From the NCBI GenBank assembly GCA_947307005.1, contig CAMZHY010000120.1:1-8922 (forward strand): a DNA stretch of 8,922 nucleotides, read 5' to 3'. The notes under the pieces are model-generated. The model did not search any database. It was not told where the DNA came from and saw only the letters and a program-made list of their open reading frames with translations. This stretch comes from an uncultured Planctomycetaceae bacterium (GTDB lineage Bacteria; Planctomycetota; Planctomycetia; Pirellulales; Thermoguttaceae). Both the position numbers and the translations under genes were made by a program. Shown piece by piece: positions 1 to 6,751 of this stretch (positions within the stretch are counted from its first letter, which is position 1; the number at the start of each line of letters is the position of its first letter).

Positions 1-1421
1 GTTGAATGCATATGAAGATCGGACCGAATATCCTCAACGCGGACAAGGTCAGGTTCACCTTCGTCAAGCCACTGTTGGAGCGCCAACTCGTCTCTTAATT
101 CGACGGGTATGTAGGGAAGATTCAGTTTTTCATACAGACGCTCCGATGTTCTTGATGAAATCCGATAAACTCCATTATAAAGTCCCAATGGGGTTAAATT
201 CCACCCCTTGTTTTTAGCAATGTCCGTAAGTCTTCGCCAATGTTCTCTAGACGAAGTCAACAACAATTCTTTTGTGCCAAAAGTAAGTTCTGACGCCGCA
301 TAAAAATTTAAAATCACAGGAGGCGTCAACCGCTTATTATAGGGCATGGTGAAAAATTCAGGACGAAGCGCAACAGAAAGCCTACCGTCGCGTTCAGACA
401 AAACTTTCTTGACAAACGTCGATTTCTTAACTCGTTCAAAAGCAACTTCGGTATCGTCGGTTTCAATCAAGAAATCAAGCTGAGCAACCGCGGGCTCGCC
501 TCGCGCAACCGCGCCAACCTTTACAAGATCAAGCGGCGCATTGACGGCAGACTCGCGTTGCGATTCAATTTCCGCGACAACACGTCGATCCCTCAGTTCT
601 CGCGTCCGTTCGTCCTCCTCCAAGAGCATTTGCCGATATCGAGGGTTAGAACGCGACGTAAAGAAACGCTTAAACTTACAGACAACGCCGCGCGCATGAT
701 CTCGAACCTCGTCGATTTTGTCCTTAACGTCAAGATCGCTCACCAATTTCGTCAGAGTCGGTTTGAGTTCCGACTGTAACGTCGCTATAATCTCGTCTGC
801 AAGCGCGTTAGCGTTTGCCCAAAACATAGTCTCCGCGTTATAGACGTCAGGTTCGTCGGAGTCGAAATAAACAAGCGTTTCAGAACCGGACGGCGCGTCG
901 TCGTTCCCGTTTTCTTTTGCAGAGGATCGTTTCTCAAAACTAACAATATCTTCAAGAATATCTAACTCCTCCTGCTCTGTAAACTCGCCAGATTGGGAGA
1001 GGACGCTGGACCTGCATGCTTGTTTTAATTGCTCAACATTCCGAATACCGAGAGAATTGCGAATAAAGTCAATTGACGCGACCGGCAAAGATTTAATCTT
1101 TGCCAGTCGTACGACGTTTGAAGAAGTCTCGTTGAGCAGTTTGTCACGAATTGGATTGGAACCTGTTAAAATGACTTCACGCAAATTCCAAACAGCGTCG
1201 GGCGAAAAGGAACAACGCCAATACTCAAGCATCGACTCAAGTTCATGAACTTCACGCTTATTTCCCAAATCAAGAGAAGCAAAAAGCTCAAGAGGAATCT
1301 CAAAAAAACGAAGCAAGCGCGCCATTTCAAGAAGCTCGTCCGTAAAGAAAGAAGAGCCTTCATGATAACAAAGCAGAAGAGCTGTCTGTTCAACAACTTC
1401 AGCCATATCGATGTTATTCAT
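1..1421 (-). CDS. polX: PolX-family protein with PHP domain, polymerase site degenerate (partial)
   Basis: The reading frame is open from ATG at 1421 to the left edge (473 full codons seen; the C-terminus lies outside). An in-frame TGA lies just upstream, and GAGG at 1428-1431 sits 6 bases before the ATG, which supports this start. Family match: an N-terminal helical segment (1-100); a weak HhH-like stretch at 104-160 (LGIRNVEQLKQA, 124-135); a palm segment (303-320); thumb-like text (LTSSREHW, 388-395, then a PLGLY turn at 411-415); the linker LPYIPVELRDE typical just before the PHP domain; and the first PHP metal motif DLHMHS at 468-473. Bacterial PolX enzymes are repair gap-filling polymerases with a PHP 3'-5' exonuclease. 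Here the palm reads QLD (314-316) instead of DxD, SVALR (349-353) instead of a VDxR motif, and GAVAR instead of GSxRR, so synthesis is probably lost. PolX is usually about 570 residues with PHP starting near 335; here PHP starts at 468 because of a charged insertion at about 160-290. It lies downstream of purH on the same strand. Confidence 0.85.
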   Translation of the reverse strand, partial: MNNIDMAEVVEQTALLLCYHEGSSFFTDELLEMARLLRFFEIPLELFASLDLGNKREVHELESMLEYWRCSFSPDAVWNLREVILTGSNPIRDKLLNETSSNVVRLAKIKSLPVASIDFIRNSLGIRNVEQLKQACRSSVLSQSGEFTEQEELDILEDIVSFEKRSSAKENGNDDAPSGSETLVYFDSDEPDVYNAETMFWANANALADEIIATLQSELKPTLTKLVSDLDVKDKIDEVRDHARGVVCKFKRFFTSRSNPRYRQMLLEEDERTRELRDRRVVAEIESQRESAVNAPLDLVKVGAVARGEPAVAQLDFLIETDDTEVAFERVKKSTFVKKVLSERDGRLSVALRPEFFTMPYNKRLTPPVILNFYAASELTFGTKELLLTSSREHWRRLTDIAKNKGWNLTPLGLYNGVYRISSRTSERLYEKLNLPYIPVELRDELALQQWLDEGEPDLVRVEDIRSDLHMHS

Positions 1422-1502
1422 CGTCAACCTCAAGGTTCACGCCGCGCAATATGTTTGAAAACACAAATCAATTCTAGCGTAAGAGCGATTGGGGAAAGTA
1501 AA

Positions 1503-1613
1503 TCAATAATGCCAACAAAGAGACTCCGTCAATCGTTTACGAACAGCAGTAACAGGACGATCTTCACCGTCGTCTGGTGTTCCACAAAACAAAAGAGTCC
1601 CAGCGTCTATCAT
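1503..1613 (-). CDS. Possible 36-residue small ORF between purH and PolX gene
   Basis: This is a short minus-strand frame starting ATG at 1613 (MIDAGTLLFCGTPDDGEDRP...) and ending TGA at 1503-1505. The frame stays open upstream through a GTG (1652) and a TTG (1658) and even overlaps the end of purH, so the coding stretch could be a little longer. Its codons (CTT, GTT, CGT, GAC, GAA) resemble those of the flanking genes, which is the only positive sign. No clear Shine-Dalgarno sequence precedes any of the starts, and I recognise no family. It lies on the same strand as its neighbours and fills about half of the 256-base purH-PolX gap. It could be a real small protein, a remnant of a longer gene, or chance. 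Confidence 0.2.
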   Translation of the reverse strand: MIDAGTLLFCGTPDDGEDRPVTAVRKRLTESLCWHY

Positions 1614-1677
1614 AAAACGCCGGAACTCTACAATATTTTGCGCATCCCTCACAGACAAAAAATTCTGTTGCGAACGA

Positions 1678-3243
1678 TTAGTGGCGGAAATGACGACGTC
1701 CGGTAAAGATCATAGCCAGACCAAGTTCATTGCATGCGTCAATGACCTCTTGATCGCGCTTCGAACCTCCTGGTTGAATAACGGCGACAACGCCCTTCGC
1801 CGCCTGAACGCCATCGGCGAAGGGAAAGAACGCGTCGGATGCAAGGACGGAACCAAGCGCTCGTTCGCCGGCTTTTTTCACCGATATTTCAACCGAATCA
1901 ACACGACTCATTTGACCGGCGCCAACCCCAACAAGCATTTCATCCTTAACAAGAACGATTGCGTTCGACTTCACATGACGAACCATCGCCCAAGCGAAAC
2001 GCAAGTCTTTCATTTCCTCTTCAGTCGGAGCCTTGTCGGTCACAACACGCCATTCTTCCTCGGCGTCTATGGTAACATCAGCGTCTTGAAGGAGGGCGCC
2101 TCCCGTTAAAGGACGAACGTTCCAACAGGGTTTAGAAGGCTCAAACTTCGCGCAACCGCACTCAAGAAGGCGAACGTTTGCATGCCACTTAGGAATCGTT
2201 GTCAGAATTTCAAGAGCTTTCGGTGAAAAAGAGGGGGCGATTATGGCTTCTACGAAAAGTCCTGGACGAGCAAGATAATTCGCGCTCGCTTCGTCAAGTT
2301 CACGATTGACTCCAATAATGGAGCCGAAAGCGCTAAGGGGATCGCCTTCCATTCCCTTACGAACGGCGTCTTCAAGCGTGTCGGCAACAGCCGCGCCGCA
2401 GGGATTATTATGTTTCAGGACAGCGGCGGCAGGGCGTTCGAAAGAGCGACACATTGTCAAAGCCGCGTCCAAATCCAAGTAATTGTTGTAGGATAATTCT
2501 TTTCCGTTTAATTGCCTTGCCGAAACAGCGGACACGCCTTTGTATTTCGGATCGATATACAACGCCGCTCGTTGGTGCGGATTTTCGCCATAACGTAATT
2601 CAGAAACGCGTTTAAGCGTCGAAGAAATCGTTTCCGGAAATACGGAAGCTCCGTCATGCTCGGCAAAATAGCGGGCGATTGCAGCGTCATAAGCCGCAGT
2701 GTGGGCGAACGCGTCGCGAGCAAGACTACGCCGCATCTGAAGCGTGAGAGATCCATTCTGCTGAATTTGCTCTAGAACGCGAGCATACTGAGAAGGATCA
2801 GTAACGATACCAACAAATCGATGGTTCTTCGCCGCCGCGCGAACCATTGTTGGTCCGCCAATATCAATATTTTCAATCGCCTCCTCGTCTGTGACGCCTT
2901 CCTTTGCGATGGTCGCTTCAAAGGGGTAAAGGTTAACGACAACAAGCTCAAACGGTTCAATCCCATGTTCGCTCGCTGATTTCATATCGGCTTCATCGTC
3001 GCGACGGCAAAGAATCCCGCCATGAACTTTGGGATGCAACGTTTTGAGACGACCGCCCATCATTTCAGGGAAACCAGTGTATTCTGTAACGTCAACGACA
3101 GGAACTCCGCTTGCTTCTAAATGGCGCTTCGTTCCGCCTGTGCTGAAAATCTGAACGCCCGCCGCAACGAGACCTTTCGCGAAATCAGTCAGTCCCATCT
3201 TATCGCTGACGCTGACTAACGCCCGTTTAACCTGAGGATCCAT
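1678..3243 (-). CDS. purH: Bifunctional AICAR formyltransferase / IMP cyclohydrolase PurH
   Basis: This cytosolic enzyme does the last two steps of de novo IMP synthesis: it formylates AICAR with 10-formyl-THF, then closes the ring. The protein is 521 residues, the usual family length. The N-terminal MGS-like cyclohydrolase domain (about 1-150) has RALVSVSDK (7-15), STGGTKR (34-40), GGRLKTLHPKVHGG (63-76) and the NIDIGGP turn (125-131). The AICAR transformylase domain follows with ELRYGENPHQRAALY (215-229), KELSYNNYLDLDAA (248-261), the catalytic KHNNPCG (277-283) and the family-typical end FTGRRHFRH. Start choice: a longer frame reaches 3297, but AAAGGA at 3249-3254 lies 5 bases before the ATG at 3243 and homology begins there. 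It sits 187 bases after the thioesterase gene, with its own possible promoter, and upstream of the PolX gene. No key residue is seen to be missing. Confidence 0.97.
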   Translation of the reverse strand: MDPQVKRALVSVSDKMGLTDFAKGLVAAGVQIFSTGGTKRHLEASGVPVVDVTEYTGFPEMMGGRLKTLHPKVHGGILCRRDDEADMKSASEHGIEPFELVVVNLYPFEATIAKEGVTDEEAIENIDIGGPTMVRAAAKNHRFVGIVTDPSQYARVLEQIQQNGSLTLQMRRSLARDAFAHTAAYDAAIARYFAEHDGASVFPETISSTLKRVSELRYGENPHQRAALYIDPKYKGVSAVSARQLNGKELSYNNYLDLDAALTMCRSFERPAAAVLKHNNPCGAAVADTLEDAVRKGMEGDPLSAFGSIIGVNRELDEASANYLARPGLFVEAIIAPSFSPKALEILTTIPKWHANVRLLECGCAKFEPSKPCWNVRPLTGGALLQDADVTIDAEEEWRVVTDKAPTEEEMKDLRFAWAMVRHVKSNAIVLVKDEMLVGVGAGQMSRVDSVEISVKKAGERALGSVLASDAFFPFADGVQAAKGVVAVIQPGGSKRDQEVIDACNELGLAMIFTGRRHFRH

Positions 3244-3248
3244 CTTCG

Positions 3249-3254
3249 TCCTTT
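3249..3254 (-). promoter_or_regulatory. Ribosome binding site of purH
   Basis: AAAGGA followed by the 5-base spacer CGAAG and ATG at 3243. It decides the start over an in-frame upstream ATG at 3297. The HAD gene has the same arrangement with the same spacer (AAAGGGG, CGAAG, ATG). Confidence 0.75.
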
Positions 3255-3270
3255 CGCACGTTATGTTTCG

Positions 3271-3276
3271 TTTATA
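3271..3276 (-). promoter_or_regulatory. Possible -10 element of a purH promoter
   Basis: TATAAA lies 27 bases upstream of the purH start codon. The hexamer 17 bases further up (GTGTGA) is a poor -35 and falls inside the inverted repeat at 3295-3313, so an activator or operator there would be plausible. This rests on sequence inspection only. Confidence 0.25.
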
Positions 3277-3294
3277 GTTATTGATTGCAGAACT

Positions 3295-3313
3295 CACACA
3301 GATTGGCTGTGTG
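3295..3313. repeat. Perfect inverted repeat upstream of purH
   Basis: CACACAG, 5-base centre ATTGG, CTGTGTG: seven perfect pairs, about 52-70 bases upstream of the purH start codon and touching the possible -35 position. No U-run follows on the minus strand, so it does not look like a terminator. It could be a regulator binding site or a 5'-UTR hairpin. It does not resemble the E. coli PurR box. Confidence 0.4.
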
Positions 3314-3396
3314 CTCCAAGGTTGTTATTCCTGATGAAAGACCTGTCGTTGAACCAACCGCCCCCTTACTGCGACAAAGCGCCAAGTTAGCGCGCG

Positions 3397-3410
3397 GTCG
3401 TTAGAACGAC
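3397..3410. repeat. Short inverted repeat after the thioesterase gene
   Basis: GTCGTT, AG, AACGAC: six perfect pairs with a 2-base centre, 21-34 bases past the thioesterase stop codon on the minus strand. It has no following T-run, so it is not a standard intrinsic terminator. A protein-binding palindrome or chance are both possible. Confidence 0.2.
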
Positions 3411-3430
3411 AATAATTAAGAGCTCCTTCC

Positions 3431-3880
3431 TTAACGAGGTTTCAAAACAAAACCGCGACCGCGCGCAAAAGCCAAAACCGCCCCGTTCTCATCCGTTACG
3501 ACAACATCGCCAAGCGCGGTGGAACGAGTTCGCGCCGTTTCTCGAGCGCTCGCAATGATTCTACCCGACTTCACAGATTTACAGTAACTAATGGAAACGT
3601 CGAGTGATAAAACGGAATCCTCCGTGTAGTTAAAAGCGGCGGCAAGCGCATAATCAGCGAGCGAAAAGAGAACCCCGCCCTGACAAATCCCGACTCCGTT
3701 GAGGTGCATTGGCGTAAGAACCAGTTCAGCCGTCGCCGTTCCATTACCGGCGCTAGTTAATTTGATTCCCACAAGATCGCAAATAAATCGATCATCCTGC
3801 ATTCGTTTCAACTGAGGGTGGTGAAAATCGCCTCTATCGTTCTGATCGTTCATGGGGAGTCCAAACATTCCTGTGTTCAT
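3431..3880 (-). CDS. PaaI-type hotdog-fold thioesterase
   Basis: A single hotdog domain of 149 residues, the usual size for PaaI/YdiI-like acyl-CoA thioesterases. The family signature lies at 59-79: HLNGVGICQGG then FSLADYALA, with D76 at the position of the catalytic Asp of PaaI. The His usually seen in the C-H-G-G part is Gln here (Q67). The strand LDVSISYCKSVKSG (93-106) and the closing GAVLAFARGRG (133-143) match the rest of the fold. Substrate is unknown; family members hydrolyse aryl- or hydroxyaryl-CoA esters. The ATG at 3880 overlaps the stop of the upstream ACT gene (ATGA), which implies coupled translation. A second in-frame ATG at 3853 (residue 10) is close to where homology begins and could be the real start. 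Confidence 0.88.
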   Translation of the reverse strand: MNTGMFGLPMNDQNDRGDFHHPQLKRMQDDRFICDLVGIKLTSAGNGTATAELVLTPMHLNGVGICQGGVLFSLADYALAAAFNYTEDSVLSLDVSISYCKSVKSGRIIASARETARTRSTALGDVVVTDENGAVLAFARGRGFVLKPR

Positions 3881-4437
3881 CGATCAAGGCGAATTTGATT
3901 AGTCGCGACAAAAACGTTGTTATGCTGAATACGAACGGTAAAACCAGCTTGCTCGCCTAAAGCTTCGAGGTCAAACTGGATATTCTTCAAATCCAACTCG
4001 GGATCAATCTCAACCTGACAAATCAAAACAAACTGACTGTCCTTCGTGATATTGGCGTAAAGATCAACGATGTTTACGTCTTTGCTCCCCAGATATCGAG
4101 TAAATTGAGCAACGACGCCCTCACAATCTTTTCCAAACGCGGAAATAACGTACGTATTCGCGTTCGAACCAAAGTTGGGACGAACATTGCCGGAAGTGGG
4201 AAAAACAATCGCTTGGCACCCCTCAAGTCCCTTCTCTTCTAGGATGAGATTCTTAAGAACGTCGGCGTCGTATTCCTCGCAAGTTGAAAAGGTCAATATC
4301 AAGGTAAAATACCCGTTCAAAACGGTTTGGCTGCAGGATTCAATATTACCGTTAAGTCTAGCAATAACCGTGCTCACGCCAGCCACGATACCAGGTCTGT
4401 CGACCGCGGCAACGTCAACTACATAGCCATAACTCAT
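3877..4437 (-). CDS. Double ACT-domain protein, GcvR-like
   Basis: This 186-residue soluble protein is built of two ACT domains and nothing else. ACT 1 spans about 4-78, with DRPGIVAGVSTVIARLNGNI (13-32) as the ligand-binding turn and helix. ACT 2 spans about 94-170, with GKDCEGVVAQFTRYLGSKDV (102-121) and INIVDLYA-type sequence after it (NIVDLYANI, 122-130). The arrangement and length match GcvR, the accessory repressor of the glycine cleavage system in enterobacteria, and related amino-acid-sensing proteins, but no gcv gene or GcvA partner is visible here, so the actual role is unknown. GGAG lies 8 bases before the ATG (minus strand). It is followed with a 4-base overlap by the thioesterase gene, so the two are almost certainly co-expressed. 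Its own promoter is possible at 4540-4567. Confidence 0.85.
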   Translation of the reverse strand: MSYGYVVDVAAVDRPGIVAGVSTVIARLNGNIESCSQTVLNGYFTLILTFSTCEEYDADVLKNLILEEKGLEGCQAIVFPTSGNVRPNFGSNANTYVISAFGKDCEGVVAQFTRYLGSKDVNIVDLYANITKDSQFVLICQVEIDPELDLKNIQFDLEALGEQAGFTVRIQHNNVFVATNQIRLDR

Positions 4438-4539
4438 CTATTCTCTCCAATGGAAAGCGAACTGCGAACGTTTTCCCTAATCGACGCCAGAAAAACGACG
4501 CTCCTTCTCAAATTGTTCGGTCGGAACGTACGAGGTGTT

Positions 4540-4567
4540 ATTGTATATGAAATGCGAATTCTTTCCA
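4540..4567 (-). promoter_or_regulatory. Candidate promoter of the ACT-thioesterase pair
   Basis: On the minus strand TGGAAA (4562-4567), a 16-base spacer, then TACAAT (4540-4545, 5 of 6 matches to TATAAT). The leader to the ATG at 4437 would be about 95 bases. The rest of the 182-base gap between the ACT and Hsp70 genes holds no recognisable gene or terminator. Confidence 0.35.
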
Positions 4568-4619
4568 GATTCGATTGAAAAAAAGGAGGGGCCAAAAGAA
4601 CAATTTCCAACGAAGGACC

Positions 4620-6638
4620 TTAAAAATCGTATTGTTCATCTCGAACGTTAAACTCAAGTTTCCAGCTTCTTGAGCCTTCAACCTCGTCGCACCAAATTTC
4701 CATAACCCCTAGTTCAGTGATCTTCGAACGAAATCGAACGGCGACATATTCAGACTCAACGTCGTTTCGGTCGCCGTCTTTCAAATCAACGTCAAATATC
4801 GTTTCAATTGGATCGGTTTCCTGTAAATCAACCTCGTCGCGCTCGCTCCCCTGATCTTCAAACTCGTGCCAGTCTAAAACAGTTCCTGGCTTGTCAAAAG
4901 GACGAGTAGTCGAAGAAAAGAAACGAAACATCGCCGACTCGCCGACAATCAGTTCGAAAGGCTCGGAAGGCACCTCGCATTCAGACCCCTCCTCCATTCC
5001 CATTGGAGCAACGCAAAGAACTTTGAGGGGACGGGAGAATCCAGGGATTGCTGGCGCAGACGTCTCAATGCCAACGTAATACGAACGGGCGGACGCGCTA
5101 CGAATACGAACTCCGCCGCCAAGTTTTACGGAACCATAAAAAGATGCGCCACGCGCAACGGCGCATTCAAGTTCCGACTTTGGGTGCAGATTCGTCGGTT
5201 TCAGTTCGGGAAACCATCGATCAAGCTGTTGTTGAAAACGCGACGCCACAAGATTCGAGTTAAAGACGCCGCCATTCAGGAGGAACCGCGTCGGTTTGAC
5301 AACAGTTTTTGAACTGTCCGCGCGTGAACAAAGAAACGTCGCAACATGTTTGGTTATAGCAGGATCAACTTCATAGGGTAAACCCGCTTCTCGGAGTCCA
5401 AGCCCAGAACGACGCTTAGCCCGATCCGTCAGCTCGCAAAAAGGAAAGAAGCCGTCAAGTACGATAGAAACGGCGTCCTTCTTTGGAAAAAGAATGGACG
5501 TAGATTCGCCGACAAGCTTGCTGGAACGGCCTAGAATTGATATTTGGCAACTTTCATCGTCATTATCCGTTCCTGAAGAGAGCAAAGTTTCTTTGATCTC
5601 GCGACACCGACGGCGAAGGGCGCCTGATTGCCATGGATTAAGTTTGATTCCCTGTGTTAAAAAGAGTTCAGACGCTCGATGAGCAAGCGCTAAATCCATA
5701 TTGTCGCCGCCAAGTAAAAGACGATTTCCCACGGCTAGACGACGTAGCGCCAACTCGCCGTCTTCTTCTTCGACTCGAATGAGCGAAAGATCTGTCGTCC
5801 CACCGCCTACGTCGCATACGAGAACGACGTCGCCAACCTTAAGTTCTTTGCGCCATGCGGTTCCCATATGAGCGAGCCACGCGTAAAGAGCGGCCTGCGG
5901 CTCTTCTAAGAAAAGGAGCGTGTCAAGATTCAAACCAGCGCGTCCCGCAGCCTCGCGAGTAAGTTCTCGCGCGCTTTCATCAAATGAAGCGGGCACGGTC
6001 AAGACAACTTGTTGATCAAATATTGGATAATCCGGAAAAGCGTTGTTCCATGCAAGGACGAGATGACGAAGATAGCGACGCGACGCTTCCACAGGAGAAA
6101 CCTTTGGAACCGCTTCGGACGCGTTCCAAGGTAAAAATGGTTGGCGACGATTAAGACGCGTACAGGTCAACCACGATTTGGCGGAGGAAACAACGCGTTC
6201 AGGATAGTCCGCCGCGCGACGACTCGCAATTTCTCCGACGAGAAAGAGTGCGTTTGTATCGGAAACATCCGAGGTTTGCGCTTCGAGAGCGGAACCAAGT
6301 CCAAAAACCTTTTTGAACAACCCCTTCGCTCGCTTTATCGCTCCATCGTGAGAAGATTCCCCTTCTCCTTCCCCTTGTACGCCCCCCCTGTCCGCTTCGG
6401 TTGACGACGAGGGAAAAGAATCCCAAGGAAGCTCCCAACTCGAAGAATTGCGCTCTTCCTCCGGACACGCGTAAAGAGACGAGGGAAGAACGGTTCTAGA
6501 CTCAACAACCGACGTCTCGACAAACTGAGGAATTTTAAAAATCTCCGGCGACGCTCCGACTTGCCCGTCGCTGTCTAAAAGGCAATAAGCAAGCTCTGAA
6601 TTTGTCGTTCCAAGATCGATTCCAATCGAATATTTCAT
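4620..6638 (-). CDS. Hsp70-family ATPase without canonical substrate-binding domain
   Basis: An actin-fold Hsp70 ATPase of 672 residues from the ATG at 6638; in-frame ATGs at 6656 and 6650 are alternatives, none with a strong Shine-Dalgarno site. Numbered from 6656, the nucleotide-binding landmarks are phosphate-1 IGIDLGTTNSELAY (11-24), VVLTVPASFDESAR (217-230), FLEEPQAALYAW (249-260), phosphate-2 VCDVGGGTTDLSLIRV (280-295), LLGGDNMDLALA (314-325) and the adenosine motif FLLNGGVFNSN (458-468). Two things differ from DnaK. A Ser/Gly/Glu-rich, probably unstructured insertion sits at about 64-130. After about residue 515 there is no DnaK-like substrate-binding domain or lid; instead an acidic, beta-rich tail of about 160 residues of unknown fold follows. 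Similar long Hsp70 relatives are known in planctomycetes, and their clients are unknown. No DnaJ or GrpE gene lies nearby. Confidence 0.88.
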   Translation of the reverse strand: MKYSIGIDLGTTNSELAYCLLDSDGQVGASPEIFKIPQFVETSVVESRTVLPSSLYACPEEERNSSSWELPWDSFPSSSTEADRGGVQGEGEGESSHDGAIKRAKGLFKKVFGLGSALEAQTSDVSDTNALFLVGEIASRRAADYPERVVSSAKSWLTCTRLNRRQPFLPWNASEAVPKVSPVEASRRYLRHLVLAWNNAFPDYPIFDQQVVLTVPASFDESARELTREAAGRAGLNLDTLLFLEEPQAALYAWLAHMGTAWRKELKVGDVVLVCDVGGGTTDLSLIRVEEEDGELALRRLAVGNRLLLGGDNMDLALAHRASELFLTQGIKLNPWQSGALRRRCREIKETLLSSGTDNDDESCQISILGRSSKLVGESTSILFPKKDAVSIVLDGFFPFCELTDRAKRRSGLGLREAGLPYEVDPAITKHVATFLCSRADSSKTVVKPTRFLLNGGVFNSNLVASRFQQQLDRWFPELKPTNLHPKSELECAVARGASFYGSVKLGGGVRIRSASARSYYVGIETSAPAIPGFSRPLKVLCVAPMGMEEGSECEVPSEPFELIVGESAMFRFFSSTTRPFDKPGTVLDWHEFEDQGSERDEVDLQETDPIETIFDVDLKDGDRNDVESEYVAVRFRSKITELGVMEIWCDEVEGSRSWKLEFNVRDEQYDF

Positions 6639-6698
6639 AACGTCGTCCATCTTCATCGGTTCTAAGGATAACCTTTTTAGCAGGCGTTATTCCAGTCC

Positions 6699-6717
6699 TT
6701 TTCCTGCTTAAGGAAAA
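6699..6717. repeat. Hairpin between HAD and Hsp70 genes
   Basis: TTTTCC, 7-base loop TGCTTAA, GGAAAA: six pairs, AT-rich. It lies in the 113-base gap downstream of the HAD gene. On the minus strand it is not followed by a T-run, so it is a weak candidate for attenuation or termination at best. Confidence 0.2.
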
Positions 6718-6751
6718 CAAAAATACGGCTGAAAATCGTCTCTCCTGATTC

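Noticed and set aside
1245..1706. 153-codon plus-strand ORF rich in Lys and Arg
   Set aside because: It lies antisense to the start of the PolX gene, the small-ORF gap and the end of purH, has no family resemblance, and its composition is that of reversed coding sequence.
1681..2109. 142-codon plus-strand ORF
   Set aside because: It is fully antisense to purH, which is unmistakable by homology.
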